DNA of 64,000 nucleotides from Pagrus major (GCF_040436345.1 NC_133220.1:8384664-8448663), one strand, 5' to 3'; positions 35,585-48,099 are shown, counted from the first letter of the stretch. Program-made: numbers and translations. The notes: generated from the sequence alone by a model not told the origin.

Positions 35585-36135
35585 TGTAGAGGGGCACATG
35601 CCTTTTTTCTGCTAATGGACGGAGTGTGGGAAAGCTCCGGAGGGCAGCGTTCAGTGTGAATGACATTCATCCCACCAACAGTGCAGGAATTCTCCAAAGA
35701 GATCTGGCACACTTCAGGAAACAGCTGCCCCCCAGGAAACCTCCAACCCTCATGTGTAGAGCAGAAATTCTGATCCAGCTGATGGTCAGTAATGAGACAT
35801 GGTCATGTCTGGAGGTTCAAAATGTGTCATGATGCTTGAAAACTGGAAATATGACATGATAGAACATTTTGGTGAAACTTTATGACTAATTTTCCATTAA
35901 AATTTTTAATTTTACAAACTGTCAGAGTCAGCCAATGGTGTGCTTTCCCTCCAGATGGTTGGTGATGTCAGCCTCTGTTTCTATAACAACACACAGCCAG
36001 CATCTGTCACTTAGGTCTCTTTGTTTCATTGACCATACAGGGAGTCAGTGTGGGAAACTGAGCTCTACTTGTTACTCACACCGACTACAAGGCACGTGTC
36101 AAAAGACTCTGCATCTGGACAGCTGCATGATTATT
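35585..36135 (+). promoter_or_regulatory. Unit 7 enhancer modules B and C, beta class
   Basis: Module B (35585-35800) has ggacggagtgtgggaaagct. Module C (35926-36135) has tgatgtcagcc and gtgtgggaaactg, with a short deletion at ctctttgtttcattgac. 36136-36392 is AT-rich spacer. Confidence 0.68.
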
Positions 36136-36392
36136 GTGTTGAGTTGATTATAACACTGGTCTCTAACAGCTAATAGAACTATTTAGAAAAGTTGTGTATT
36201 TGTGATCATGCTTAACAGAAGACATATTGACCAGTTTAAAAATAGAATGACAATATCTTAATATATAAAATTAAAATAGACAGATTTACCTGCTGCATGA
36301 CAGGTTTTGGCTCAAATAAGCCCTTGACCAAAAAAGAGCACTAACTTTTTATATTTCTTTGATTATAACATGACACCATGAATTTTATTCCA

Positions 36393-36770
36393 CCACGTGT
36401 GTGATGGGATGATGAGCGTGTGCTCAGTTAAAGTCATTGATCCCAGCATCAGGCAGCAGATCTGCTCTCTCTACAGGGTCACCACTTTCCCAGATCCACA
36501 CAGAGCTCTGTGAGTCTCTCTCCATCACCCCCACAGTCCTCCACCTGTTCCCCTGAAATCTGACCATTGTCCCCCAGGCATTAACAGCATTCAGCGTGTG
36601 TAATCCTTTGTTGTCTCACCAAGCTCTTTGATTGGCTGAGACTGTGAGAAACTCTACTCAGACCAAGACCCACACATTCATATGGAGATGTGGGACTATA
36701 AATAGGAGGGATGAAGCCAGCAGAGATCAGATTCTCTCTACAGAGACCTCTACAGCACAGAGATCCAGCC
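36393..36770 (+). promoter_or_regulatory. Unit 7 module D, core promoter and 5' UTR
   Basis: CACGTG, cagatctg, gattggct, tgtgagaa, TATAAATA at 36697-36704. Confidence 0.75.
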
Positions 36771-37279
36771 ATGGCACCTACAATCACTGCAGCAATGACC
36801 AATTCTCAGGAGCATCTCACTCTGACCCACAAGGTAAATTCAAGATTCAACAACATTTAAATATTGTTAATGACAGGTTGTCTTTGTTCATGCTCACACT
36901 TAACTCCAGAATAAGTTGATTAACGATTTTCTTCTTCTTTCTGCAGCTCAGAAAGCCTCTGGTGGAGAAGTTACGCAGAGAGCGAATCAACAGCAGCATT
37001 GAGCAGCTCAAGTCTCTCCTGGGTCCAGACTTCCTCAAACAGCAGCCAGACTCCAAGCTGGAGAAAGCAGATATCCTGGAGATGACAGTTTGTGTCCTGA
37101 GACAACTGCAGCAGCAGCATCAACAGCAGAGAAGACTGCTGAACCACTTCAACAAGCTGCAGTCTTCCTCTGATAACAACCTGACAGAGGCTGACTTCTC
37201 TCCTCTGAGCTCCACAGTCCAGACCAGCATCACCAAAGACAAGAGTCCAGTCAACAGCGCCCTCTGGAGGCCGTGGTAG
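36771..37279 (+). CDS. hes5-like: Hes5-like bHLH-WRPW repressor, Orange-deficient, array copy 7
   Basis: Exons 36771-36833 and 36947-37279; 131 aa, protein identical to copy 6 (Arg74 to Gln). Frame, splice sites and WRPW intact. Unit 7 shares its upstream insertion (34268-34640) with unit 8, so these two units descend from one duplication that followed the insertion. Confidence 0.92.
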
Positions 37280-38360
37280 ACACCTACACACTGGAGTTAC
37301 TACCACACAAACTCACATGACCACATTGGTCAAAGATTACTGGACTCAATTCTTTGAAATTTGATGGACTTGTTCTTCTGTATGTACAGAAGGCTGTATT
37401 TTGTGTGTTTGTGTTTGTACAAGATGACATTTCCTGAGGAAATGGCAGCAACAATATCTTTCAAGTTAAGAAAGAGAACATCTTGTCATGCATGTTGCAT
37501 GAACAACATCTGATTGCATCAGCAATTATTATTATACCTGCCTGTACTTCATGTGTTGGTAGTATATGCTATGATAACATTTGTTATCTTTTGATTGTTA
37601 TTGATCATTTTGATCAGAAACTTTAACTGTCCTTTTTATGGACATATTGTCATAATGAACTTTAATCTCTCTGATTAATCAAAACTGATCTGTTGTAAGA
37701 TCCAAATGTTTATACTTTTTTCTAAAAGGTTATTTTACTGTCACAATTTTCCTGTGACACTTTTATGATTCACTTCACAACATGTATTGTTAAAATATAA
37801 TACAATGGTGATATCTTTAACCTCTTGATTAGTAATGATCATTTTGATCCAAATTCTAAATTTGTCCTTTTTATGGACATTTTCTCATTATAAACCTTCC
37901 CTCACTTATTGTGATTATTGAAAAATGATCTGTTTTAAGATCATTATGTTTATCTTTTTACTGTAAAAGGTTTGTTTACTGTCACAGTTTTCCAGTGACA
38001 ATTTAAAGTTTAACAATTTATGAAAAAACATAATTTAGTGTTCATTCAGAACAATGTGATCTGTTGTAAGGTCACTTTTTGCTATTTTATGTTTTGTTTA
38101 CAAAATACAAATGTTTTGATCCATTTGAGAAAATCTCTCAAAGGACAGTGAGGACTGTGTCCTCAAATATTGTAAATCGTTTGTCTTTTATAAAGACAGC
38201 TGTTCCTTTACTCTCTGAGTACAGTGTGTCTTGTAGAAATCTACAAGTTGTTGTTGTGCTGTATCATCACCTCTAGATGGAGCTTTCTCACTTATTGTGG
38301 CTCATTGTGCCTTGTTGAATAAACAAACACTTCAAGCTGAACTTCTTTTGCTATCTTGTG
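37280..38360 (+). other. Copy 7 3' UTR, hairpin chain and poly(A) signal
   Basis: AATAAA at 38318-38323. Near the end, tactctctgagtac lacks one tctc unit. Spacer to 38559 holds nothing recognised. Confidence 0.72.
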
Positions 38361-38559
38361 ATTGTGTATGTTATGATTATCCTCGTTATGATGTTGAAAG
38401 AGACTTCATACATTTTGTCTTCAATGACAGAGGCCTCCATCATTATTCCTACATTTGATTGACAAAATCAAGTTAAATTTAGCACATACAGTAATTATTT
38501 TTCCATAACACAATTGTGTAGATTCAAACTAAGCATCACAAATTTTAAGAGATTTCAAT

Positions 38560-38895
38560 TAAAGTTACATTATGTAACTTTTTGAGCTTAAAATAACAGC
38601 TTCAAAATCATGTTGATGGTACAGTGTCTTGTAATTGATTTCTCTGTCTCAGCCACTCCGCCCCCCTATCACTTGTTTCTGCACTATGTCACTCCAGTGA
38701 GAGGGTAGGATCACAGCATTTCGCACATGTTTACGTCAAGATACACACAACACAGTTATGACGTTATGAGTTTTGGTTGTAGTCAGCACCTACATTACAT
38801 CTGACCAATTGTTACAGACCTAGGATTTGTATTAACGACAGTGGTGTTGCACTCAGAAACTGTCGGGGGCGCCATATCACACAAAATGCCACTCT
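38560..38895. mobile_element. Second copy of the units 7/8 insertion
   Basis: Same element and same insertion point as 34268-34640, with several substitutions and a deletion near cttgtaattgatttctctg. Evidence that the insertion preceded the duplication. Confidence 0.6.
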
Positions 38896-38986
38896 AATTG
38901 ATGTTGCTTTGAGATGTTTGATGAAGTGAGGTTATCAATGTAATTTCACTGAGGAAGTTAAGTCATCAGACTGAATGAGAAAAATT

Positions 38987-39022
38987 ATGTTGCAAAGAAA
39001 AACTTTCTTTGCAACATAACTT
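38987..39022. repeat. Perfect inverted repeat in unit 8 spacer
   Basis: ttatgttgcaaagaaa and its exact complement tttctttgcaacataa are separated by a few bases: a 16-bp perfect stem, homologous to 34718-34750. Confidence 0.85.
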
Positions 39023-39089
39023 CGGTGTAACTGTCAGTTTCAGTTGTATTAAGATAAAAATTTAGAGCTCACAATTTTTCTCTTTAAAA

Positions 39090-39262
39090 AGGTCAGACAT
39101 TGGATCTAATGAGATGCATAATACGACACACTTCTATTGTTCCTCCAGTGAAAGCAGTGAAAGCCCAGAGTGTGGGAAACCAGAGGAAACTCACTCACAG
39201 AGCCCTGTGGGACAATAGGTCCAGACCTTTGCCCTGAAGAGACAGATTAAAAGAGGAGTGAG
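39090..39262 (+). promoter_or_regulatory. Unit 8 enhancer module A
   Basis: atgcataat, ctattgttcc, gtgtgggaaacc, gggacaatagg. The long spacer to 40284 includes about 400 bp (39430-39860) absent from unit 7, with no coding or repeat signature recognised apart from a T/A run near 39728. Confidence 0.67.
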
Positions 39263-40284
39263 GCTCTTAAAGATGGAATTTGTATTAAATCAGGCCGTTT
39301 TTGTAACTGTTCCTCGATGACATGAATCAGCATTTCAGTTTCTTAGAATACTGTTATTGTATCTAGTGAGAATAAGAACGATTTAAACATTTGGTGATTG
39401 AAAAGGTTTCTGCCAGTTACATAATTTAAGTTCTCCTTTTTGGCATATTTAAACATGTGAATTTGACTAACGTCACTTAATGCCATACTTTTATCTCTGA
39501 GTAGTTTGATCCAGTGCGAGCCAATATTTTATCACAGTGATTGAAAAGTGTCTTTCAGTTACAGGAAGTAAGCTCGTCCCTTCTAGATATAACAGTTTGG
39601 TTTAATTTCACTTATTGTTTCTCAGAATTACAACCTCATGATACAAAATTGAGCTTCAAATCGACCTACTTCATGAAACAAGACACTCTTCATGGTCATT
39701 AACAACACATTAATGTCTTGTTAAGGTTTTTTTTTTAATTATTATTATTCCAAACCATGGCAGCCACATTTTGATATAAATCTAAGACAGTTGCATGCAG
39801 GAGCAAAAAACTAAAATGTTACATCATACCAGGAAAATAAGGCGTGTAGTGAAAAAAAGTCTGTTGTGCTGCACTATCTGACCTCCCAACTACAGGGGTG
39901 AACTTGAGTCATAAGACATTTAAAGGAACATTTGCTAATGTTAATTTTTGACCCTATTTATCCGTCTTAATGTCAGCATGTGAGTTGTTATCCAGGATCT
40001 ACTTACTGTCACATTAATTATGACCTAAGGGACAAAATGATAGAAGGAGATATTCTGCCCTGATGTTCAGACTGAGACCCAGTACACAAACATGAGATTT
40101 TAGCATTTTACAATATCAATTAAATATTTATGTCTAAATTGTGAAGTAATAATTCGAAATGTCAAATATTCAATTCAAGTACACATTTCTCACGTCAGTG
40201 GGTAATTACTGTTTTAAGGGGGCCACACCTTCTACCCTTGGCGCCAAACACTGCATGTGCTTTCAAGTACTGAACAGTCCATTT

Positions 40285-40840
40285 GTAGAGGGGCACATGC
40301 CTTTGTTCTGCTAATGGACGGAGTGTGGGAAAGCTCCGGAGGGCAGCGTTCAGTGTGAATGACATTCATCCCACCAGCAACCCAGGAATTCTCCAAAGAG
40401 GTTTGGCACACTTCAGGAAACAGCTGCCCCCCAGGAAACCTCCCACCCTCATGTGTAGAGCAGAAATTCTGATCCAGTTGATGGTCAGTAATGAGACATG
40501 GTCATGTCTGGAGGTTCAAAATGTGTCATGATGGTTGGAAACTGGAAATATGACATAATAAAACATTTTGGTGAAACTTCATGACTCATTTTTCATCAAA
40601 ATTTCAAATTTTACAATCTGTCAGATTCAGCCAATGGTGTGCTTTCCCTCCAGATGGTTGGTGATGTCAGCCTCTGTTTCTATAACAACACACAGCCAGC
40701 ATCTGTCACTTAGGTCTCTTTGTGGTTCATTGACCATACAGGGAGTCAGTGTGGGAAACTGAGCTCTACTTGTTACTCACACCGACTACAAGGCACGTGT
40801 CTAAAGACTCTGCATCTGGACAGCTGCATGATTATTGTGT
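40285..40840 (+). promoter_or_regulatory. Unit 8 enhancer modules B and C, beta class
   Basis: Module B 40285-40500 with ggagtgtgggaaagctc; module C 40625-40840 with tgatgtcagcc and gtgtgggaaactg. 40841-41104 is AT-rich, with a short (TA)n near 40965. Confidence 0.68.
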
Positions 40841-41104
40841 TGAGTTTAAGTGCTTGAACACTTCACAAACATTTAACAAACAGTATGCTAATATCTTTTA
40901 GAACTGCTCTAATAATCTTGTTATTTTATTTTTCACAAAACATTAATCAAGGTAAAAAAAAACATATATATATCTTATGATATCAAATAAAAGTTCAGGG
41001 AGGTTTTAGCTCAATAAAAGCACCAAAAAAAAATCCATACTTTTGATGTTCATGTTTTATCAGATTATGTAACTTTTACATTAACTTATTATTAAATGTT
41101 ATCT

Positions 41105-41484
41105 TCTCACACATGTGATGTAATAATCAGCGTGTGCTCAGTCAAAGTCATTGATCCCAGCATCAGGCAGCAGATCTGCTCTCTCTACAGGGTCACCACT
41201 TTCCCAGATTCACACAGAGCTCTGTGGGTCTCTCTCCATCACCCCCCCAGTCCTCCACCTGTTCCCCTGAGATTCAACTATTGTCCTCACATCAATAAAA
41301 CCATTCGGCGTGTGTAACCCTTTATTGTCTCACCGAGCTCTCTGATTGGCTGAGACTGTGAGAAACTTCAACCAGACCAAGACCCACACATTCATATGGA
41401 GATGTGGGACTATAAATAGGAGGGATGAAGCCAGCAGAGATCAGATTCTCTCTACAGAGACCTCTACAGCACAGAGATCCAGCC
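41105..41484 (+). promoter_or_regulatory. Unit 8 module D, core promoter and 5' UTR
   Basis: cacacatgtgatg in place of CACGTG (as unit 5), cagatctg, gattggct, tgtgagaa, TATAAATA at 41411-41418. Confidence 0.75.
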
Positions 41485-41993
41485 ATGGCACCTTCAATCA
41501 CTGCAGCAATGACCAATTCTCAGGAGCATCTCACTCTGACCCACAAGGTAAATTCAAGATTCAACAACATTTAAATATTGTTAATGACAGGTTGTCTTTG
41601 TTCATGCTCACACTTGACTCCAGAATAAGTTGATTAACGATTTTCTTCTTCTTTCTGCAGCTCAGAAAGCCTCTGGTGGAGAAGTTACGCAGAGAGCGAA
41701 TCAACAGCAGCATTGAGCAGCTCAAGTCTCTCCTGGGTCCAGACTTCCTCAAACAGCAGCCAGACTCCAAGCTGGAGAAAGCAGACATCCTGGAGATGAC
41801 AGTTTGTGTCCTGAGACGACTGCAGCAGCAGCATCAACAGCAGAGAAGACTGCTGAACCACTTCAACAAGCTGCAGTCTTCCTCTGATAACAACCTGACA
41901 GAGGCTGACTTCTCTCCTCTGAGCTCCACAGTCCAGACCAGCGTCACCAAAGACAAGAGTCCAGTCAACAGCGCCCTCTGGAGGCCGTGGTAG
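41485..41993 (+). CDS. hes5-like: Hes5-like bHLH-WRPW repressor, Orange-deficient, array copy 8
   Basis: Exons 41485-41547 and 41661-41993; 131 aa. Differences from copy 1: Thr4 to Ser (cct tca atc) and Ile116 to Val in the C-terminal linker. Both are conservative and outside the bHLH. Intron, splice sites and WRPW intact. Confidence 0.92.
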
Positions 41994-43070
41994 ACACCTA
42001 CACACTGGAGTTACTACCACACAAACTCACATGACCACATTGGTCAAAGATTACTGGACTCAATTCTTTGAAATTTGATGGACTTGTTCTTCTGTATGTA
42101 CAGAAGGCTGTATTGTGTGTGTTTGTGTTTGTGCAAGATGACATTTCCTGAGGAAATGACAGCAACAATATCTTTCAAGTTGAGAAGGAGAACATCTTGT
42201 CATGCATGTTGCATGAACAACATCTGATTGCATCAGCAATCATTATTATACCTGCCTGCACTTCATGTGTTGGTAGTATATGCTATGATAACATTTGTTA
42301 TCTTTTGATTGTTATTGATCATTTTGATCAGAAACTTTAACTGTCCTTTTTATGGACAGTTTGTCATAATGAACTTTAATCTCTCTGATTAATCAAATCT
42401 GATCTGTTGTAAGATCCAAATGTTTACTTTTTCCTAAAAGGTTATTTTACTGTCACAATTTTCCTGTGACATTTTTATGATTCACTGCACGTCATGTACT
42501 GTTAAAATATAATGCAGTAATGATATCTATTAACTCTTGAGTAGTAATGATCATTTTGAGTTTGATTTTGTCCTTTTTATGGACATTTTGTCATATTGGA
42601 CTTTCCCTCACTTTATGTGATAATTGAAAAATGATCTGTTGTAAGATCAATATGTTTATCTTTTTACTGTAAAAGGTTTGGTTGATGTCACACTGTCACA
42701 GTTTTCCAGTGACAGTGTAATTTTACATTTTGAGAATCAATTCAATTGAATGGTTATTAAGAACAATATGATCTGTTGTAAGATCAGTTTTTACTATTTT
42801 GTTTTGTTTACAAACTACAAATGTTTTGATCCATTTGAGAAAAACTCTCAAAGGACAGTGAGGACTGTGTCCTCAAATATTGTAAATCGTTTGTCTTTTA
42901 TAAAGACAGCTGTTCCTTTACTCTCTCTGAGTACAGTGTGTCTTGTAGAAATCTACAAGTTGTTGTTGTGATGAATCATCACCTCTAGTTGGAGCTTTCT
43001 CACTTCATGTGGCTCATCGTGCCTTGTTGAATAAACAAACACTGCAAGCTGAACTTCTTTTGTTGTTGAA
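41994..43070 (+). other. Copy 8 3' UTR, hairpin chain and poly(A) signal
   Basis: AATAAA at 43030-43035. The stem gatctgttgtaagatc occurs in both blocks here, where other copies have ttttaagatc in the second. Spacer to 43511 holds nothing recognised. Confidence 0.72.
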
Positions 43071-43511
43071 TAATTCTTTCTTCATAACTGCTCTCATTAT
43101 GATGATGAAGAAGAGATTTTCCATGTTTGCTTTAAATCTGTTCTCTCTTTATAAATTTCTCTACAGTCAGTTGAACCCATGAATGACTGCTATCAAGATA
43201 AAAATGAAGCCCCCGCATTATTTGTGTATATTTAACATACGTTTTACTGTAAATCTAAGAACAGCAAAACTTCTTGGGATTTGATTAATATTTAGTTATC
43301 CATACCTTGTGTAAAACTAAGCATAGTGACCTATTTCAATTAAGAATAGGAATTATAAATGTTAAGTCACTCTGTTGATATGCAGTAAGTGAAGTCATTA
43401 AAACAAGTGAGAAAAAAATTACATTATCAAGAGATCTTTGCTGCATGGTATACTTGTCAATTTCTTGTGCTTTAATGTAAAACATTTGAAGATAAGAATT
43501 TGCCTCTTTAA

Positions 43512-43680
43512 AGATGTCAGACATTGTGTCTAATGAGATGCATAATAAGACACACTTCTATTGTTCCTCCAGTGAAAGCAGTGAAAGGACAGAGTGTGGG
43601 AAACCAGAGGAAACTCACTCACAGAGCCCTGTGGGACAATAGGTCCAGACCTTTGCCCTGAAGGGACAGAGATGAAAAAG
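43512..43680 (+). promoter_or_regulatory. Unit 9 enhancer module A
   Basis: atgcataat, ctattgttcc, gtgtgggaaacc, gggacaatagg. A poly(T) run lies downstream at about 43796-43811. Confidence 0.67.
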
Positions 43681-43997
43681 GAGCCTGGCTCCCAAAATGA
43701 AAACCTCTCTACCTATTTCAAATCATGGATGCAATTTCAACATTTATTCTGATGATAAAAATTAACTTCATTAGCTTTATTTATATTTTGCCACTTTTTT
43801 TTTTTTTTTTTACAGATGGAGCTCAGCAAATCAGTAATTAATCCATCTCAGATACCTGAAATGTAAAAGCAGATTGGTATTTTTAATTGAAAATGTGAAA
43901 TAACAGATCTGTTTTTTTCACAAACATTTCAGGATTACAGCAGAACGATATTCTGCAAATGAATAAAAGTCACTAGAAAAGAGCCGTTTGTTCAGTA

Positions 43998-44196
43998 CAC
44001 TACTCAAAATGAGTTAGGGATATTGGGACATGGGTGTATTTATGCCTGCGTATGGATATGCAATGAAAGTCAAATGAAATGTGTTGCATTATTTTTGGGG
44101 ACCAAAAATATTCACCAAACACAAAATATGTCACAAAATAATCAGTCAAGTGAAACACTAAAATTTCTCAATATCCCTAACTCATTTTGAGTCGTG
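43998..44196. mobile_element. Tc1/mariner-type MITE with intact terminal inverted repeats
   Basis: The element is 199 bp. Left end CACTACTCAAAATGAGTTAG and right end CTAACTCATTTTGAGTCGTG pair with one mismatch and continue inward (ggatattggga / tctcaatatcc) for roughly 30 bp. It is flanked by TA on both sides, the target of Tc1/mariner. No coding capacity. Present only in unit 9. Confidence 0.88.
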
Positions 44197-44489
44197 TATT
44201 TAAACCAGTCAGGTCAGTGTTCTGGTGACTGAGGATGAGCACAGCCAAATATCACAGGTTGACCTCACTGTATAATATATTGGTCATACAGCATTTACAT
44301 AAAAGGGTTTTCCAATATTTAAATAGAAAATGTGATGTCTCCTTGGCTTTCAATTCTCACATTGTGGACTTCCTATTTCTAAATTGAATTTTGTTGAGCT
44401 GTAAACTGAAAATAAAAAGAAGAATGGAATAACCTCCAGGTGTTAAAATGACAGTTCTCAAAAGGTAGGTTTGGATTGAGACACATTCC

Positions 44490-45040
44490 TCGATATCTAT
44501 CAGAGGACGGAGTGTGGGAACCCTCTGGAGAACAGAGTTTAGCATGATTAGCATCCTCAACCCCACCAGCAGCAGCAAACTATTCTCTAAAGGGATTTGA
44601 CACACTTCAGGAAACAGCTGCTCCAACCTCCCACTTTCATCTACAGAGCTGAAATATTATCCAGTTACTGATACAAAGGAACAACTATGATAAGATGGTC
44701 AAAATGTACAACAGTGATCAAAAACTGACTTAATAATTTGCCAAATCAATTGAGGTGACTCTTATACTGAAATCTGCTTTCAAATTTCAAAAGTTACAAA
44801 CTCTCAGAACCAGCCAATGGTGTTCTTTCCCTCCAGATGGTTGCTGACGTCAGGCCCTGTTTCTACTACAACACACGCCCGGTATCAGTCACAAAAGCTC
44901 CATTCAAAGTCCTTTTGTTGTTCATTGACCACAGCATTCAGGGAGTCAGTGTGGGAAACTGAGACCAACTTTCTACCCACACTGACTACAAGGCACAAGT
45001 CAGGAGACAAGACAGTGATACATCTGGACAGCACAATGAT
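44490..45040 (+). promoter_or_regulatory. Unit 9 enhancer modules B and C, alpha class with hybrid B
   Basis: Module B (44490-44690) reads ggacggagtgtgggaaccct, so its upstream flank resembles beta, but continues in the alpha form (gattagcatcctcaacccca, ctattctctaaagggatttg). Module C (44808-45040) is alpha with TGACGTCA and gtgtgggaaactg. 45041-45364 is AT-rich spacer. Confidence 0.68.
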
Positions 45041-45364
45041 TCTTGTTCTCAGGGTTTTTAAAATAACTTAATTAAATCTTGAGCATCACACTCTTATAAA
45101 TGCTTAAACAAATTAATATTAAAAAAGATATATCCTAAAAAGAAAAAAACTTAGGCAAAAGGACAAAATGCATTAATGAAAGATCTAACTGACTTCTTAA
45201 GATAAAATGGAGGATAAATGGCATCAAATACAATGGCTAGATTTTGGTTATGATACAGTAGTACCATTTAGACAAAATAAATCTATTTCCACTGATTCCT
45301 TTATTCGGTTACGCATCAGTGATATCGATTTTTTTCCATAGATGCAGTAAACTATTGGTCTCAC

Positions 45365-45752
45365 ACCCACGTGTGTGATGGGGTGATGAGCGTGTGCTCA
45401 GTCAAAGTCATTGATCCAAGCATCAGGCAGCAGATCTGCTCTCTCTACAGGGTCACCACTTTCCCAGATTCACACAGAGCTCTGTGAGTCTCTCTCCATC
45501 ACCCCCCCAGTCCTCCACCTGTTCCCCTGAGATCTAACCATTGTCCCCCAGGCCATATAAGCATTTAACATGCTGCTGCTCCACATGCCTGATTGTCTCA
45601 CCAAGCTCTCTGATTGGCTGAGACTGTGAGAAACTTCAACCAGACCAAGACCCACACATTCATATGGAGATGTGGGACTATAAATAGGAGGGATGAAGCC
45701 AGCAGAGATCAGATTCTCTCTACAGAGACCTCTACAGCACAGAGATCCAGCC
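45365..45752 (+). promoter_or_regulatory. Unit 9 module D, core promoter and 5' UTR
   Basis: CACGTG, cagatctg, an extra stretch aacatgctgctgctccacat shared only with unit 10, gattggct, tgtgagaa, TATAAATA at 45679-45686. Confidence 0.75.
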
Positions 45753-46261
45753 ATGGCACCTACAATCACTGCAGCAATGACCACTTCTCAGGAGCATCTC
45801 ACTCTGACCCACAAGGTAAATTCAAGATTCAACAACATTTAAATATTGTTAATGACAGGTTGTCTTTGTTCATGCTCACACTTGACTCCAGAATAAGTTG
45901 ATTAACGATTTTCTTCTTCTTTCTGCAGCTCAGAAAGCCTCTGGTGGAGAAGTTACGCAGAGAGCGAATCAACAGCAGCATTGAGCAGCTCAAGTCTCTC
46001 CTGGGTCCAGACTTCCTCAAACAGCAGCCAGACTCCAAGCTGGAGAAAGCAGACATCCTGGAGATGACAGTTTGTGTCCTGAGACGACTGCAGCAGCAGC
46101 AGCAGCAGCAGAGAAGACTGCTGAACCACTTCAACAAGCTGCAGTCTTCCTCTGATAACAACCTGACAGAGGCTGACTTCTCTCCTCTGAGCTCCACAGT
46201 CCAGACCAGCATCACCAAAGACAAGAGTCCAGTCAACAGCGCCCTCTGGAGGCCGTGGTAG
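45753..46261 (+). CDS. hes5-like: Hes5-like bHLH-WRPW repressor, Orange-deficient, array copy 9
   Basis: Exons 45753-45815 and 45929-46261; 131 aa. Asn11 to Thr, and the Gln tract is pure (QQQQQQQ, encoded by cagcagcagcagcagcagcag) because the His79 codon is replaced by CAG. Otherwise as copy 1. This is the only array copy with an uninterrupted CAG tract here, hence the most likely to vary in length. Confidence 0.92.
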
Positions 46262-47290
46262 ACACCTACACACTGGAGTTACTACCACACAAACTCACAT
46301 GACCACATTGGTCAAAGATTACTGGACTCAATTCTTTGAAATTTGATGGACTCGTTCTTCTGTATGTACAGAAGGCTGTATTTTGTGTGTTTGTGTTTGT
46401 GCAAGATGACATTTCCTGAGGAAATGACAGCAACAATATCTTTCAAGTTAAGAAAGAGAACATCTTGTCATGCATGTTGCATGAACAACATCTGATTGCA
46501 TCAGCAATCATTATTATACCTCACTGCACTTCATGTGTTGGTAGTATATGCTATGATAACATTTGTTATCTTTTGATTGTTATTGATCATTTTGATCAGA
46601 AACCTTAACTGTCCTATTTATGGACATATTGTCATAATGAACTTTAATCTCTCTGATTAATCAAAACTGATCTGTTGTAAGATCCAAATGTTTATACTTT
46701 TTTCTAAAAGTTTTGCTCTATGTCACAATTTTCCTGTGACACTTTTATGATTCACTTCACGACATGTATTAGTAAAATATAATACAGTAGTGATATCTTT
46801 AACCTCTTGATTAGTAATGATCATTTTGATCAAAGTCAAACTACATGACTATTGAAAAATGATCTGTTTTAAGATCAATGTTTATCTTTTTACTGTAAAA
46901 GGTTTTTTAATGTCACACTTTCACAGTGACAATATTATCTTTACATTTTGAGAATGAACTGAATTTAATGTTTATTAACAATGATGTGATCTGTTGTAAG
47001 GTCAGTTTTTACTATTTTATGTTTTGTTTACAAACTACAAATGTTTTGATCCATTTGAGAAAATCTCTCAAAGGACAGTGAGGACTGTGTCCTCAAATAT
47101 TGTAAATCATTTGTCTTTTATAAAGACAGCTGTTCCTTTGCTCTCTCTGAGTACAGTGTGTCTTGTAGAAATCTACAAGTTGTTGTTGTGATGTATCATC
47201 ACCTCTAGTTGGAGCTTTCTTACTTCATATGGCTCATTGTGCCTTGTTGAATAAATAAACACTGGAAGCTGAACATTTATGTGAATTTGA
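46262..47290 (+). other. Copy 9 3' UTR, hairpin chain and poly(A) signal
   Basis: AATAAA at 47250-47255. The second hairpin block is shortened: the gtcctttttatggac stem is deleted (about 46830). Spacer to 47664 holds nothing recognised. Confidence 0.72.
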
Positions 47291-47664
47291 GTAATTCTTT
47301 TCTGCCCTCATTATGATAATGAAAAGGAGATTTTCTTCTTAATTGATAGATCTGAATTACTACTATCAAGATAAAAAAAACTAAGCCAAAGCAGTCCACT
47401 GTAAATTAATGTGATTTGAATGATAAGTCATATCCATAACATGTATAAAACTAAGCATAGTAACATATTTCAATTAATAAATCTAAGGAATTAGGGATTA
47501 TAAATATCAATTCATTCTGTAGATATGCAGAAAGTCGAGTCAACAAACCAACTAAAGAAAAGGTACATTTCAAAGAGATTTTTGCTGCATCATTATTTTG
47601 ACGTTATTGTCGATTTCAGGTGTTTTAATGTTAAACATTTGAAGTTAACCATTATCCTCTTTAA

Positions 47665-47820
47665 AGAGGTCAGACATCTAATGAGATGCATAATACGACA
47701 CACTTCTATTGTCCCCTCTGTGAAAGGACAGAGTGTGGGAAACCAGAGGAAACTCACTCACAGAGCCCTGTGGGACAATAGATCCAGACCTTTGCCCTGA
47801 AGGGACAGATTAAAAGGGAG
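47665..47820 (+). promoter_or_regulatory. Unit 10 enhancer module A
   Basis: atgcataat, ctattgtccc (Sox-like core altered from ATTGTT to ATTGTC), gtgtgggaaacc, gggacaatag. Confidence 0.65.
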
Positions 47821-48099
47821 CCTGGTCCCCCCGAAACTGGAACTTGGTTTAAACCATGCTTTTGGTTGTAACTGCTCCTCGATGACATAAATCATCAATC
47901 AGCATCGACACCTTTATCAATGTAATTGCATCTAGTTTTTGTTAGTTAACTTTATACTATGTAGTTTTAAAGTAATTAAACTGCTTTACATATTCAAACT
48001 TAAAAATCTGGTCAAATTTTTACTTCATGCTAACATTACAAACTCATAATTCACTGCTATGAGCTGAAATACAAAACTACTGAATAACTTAACTTTTTA

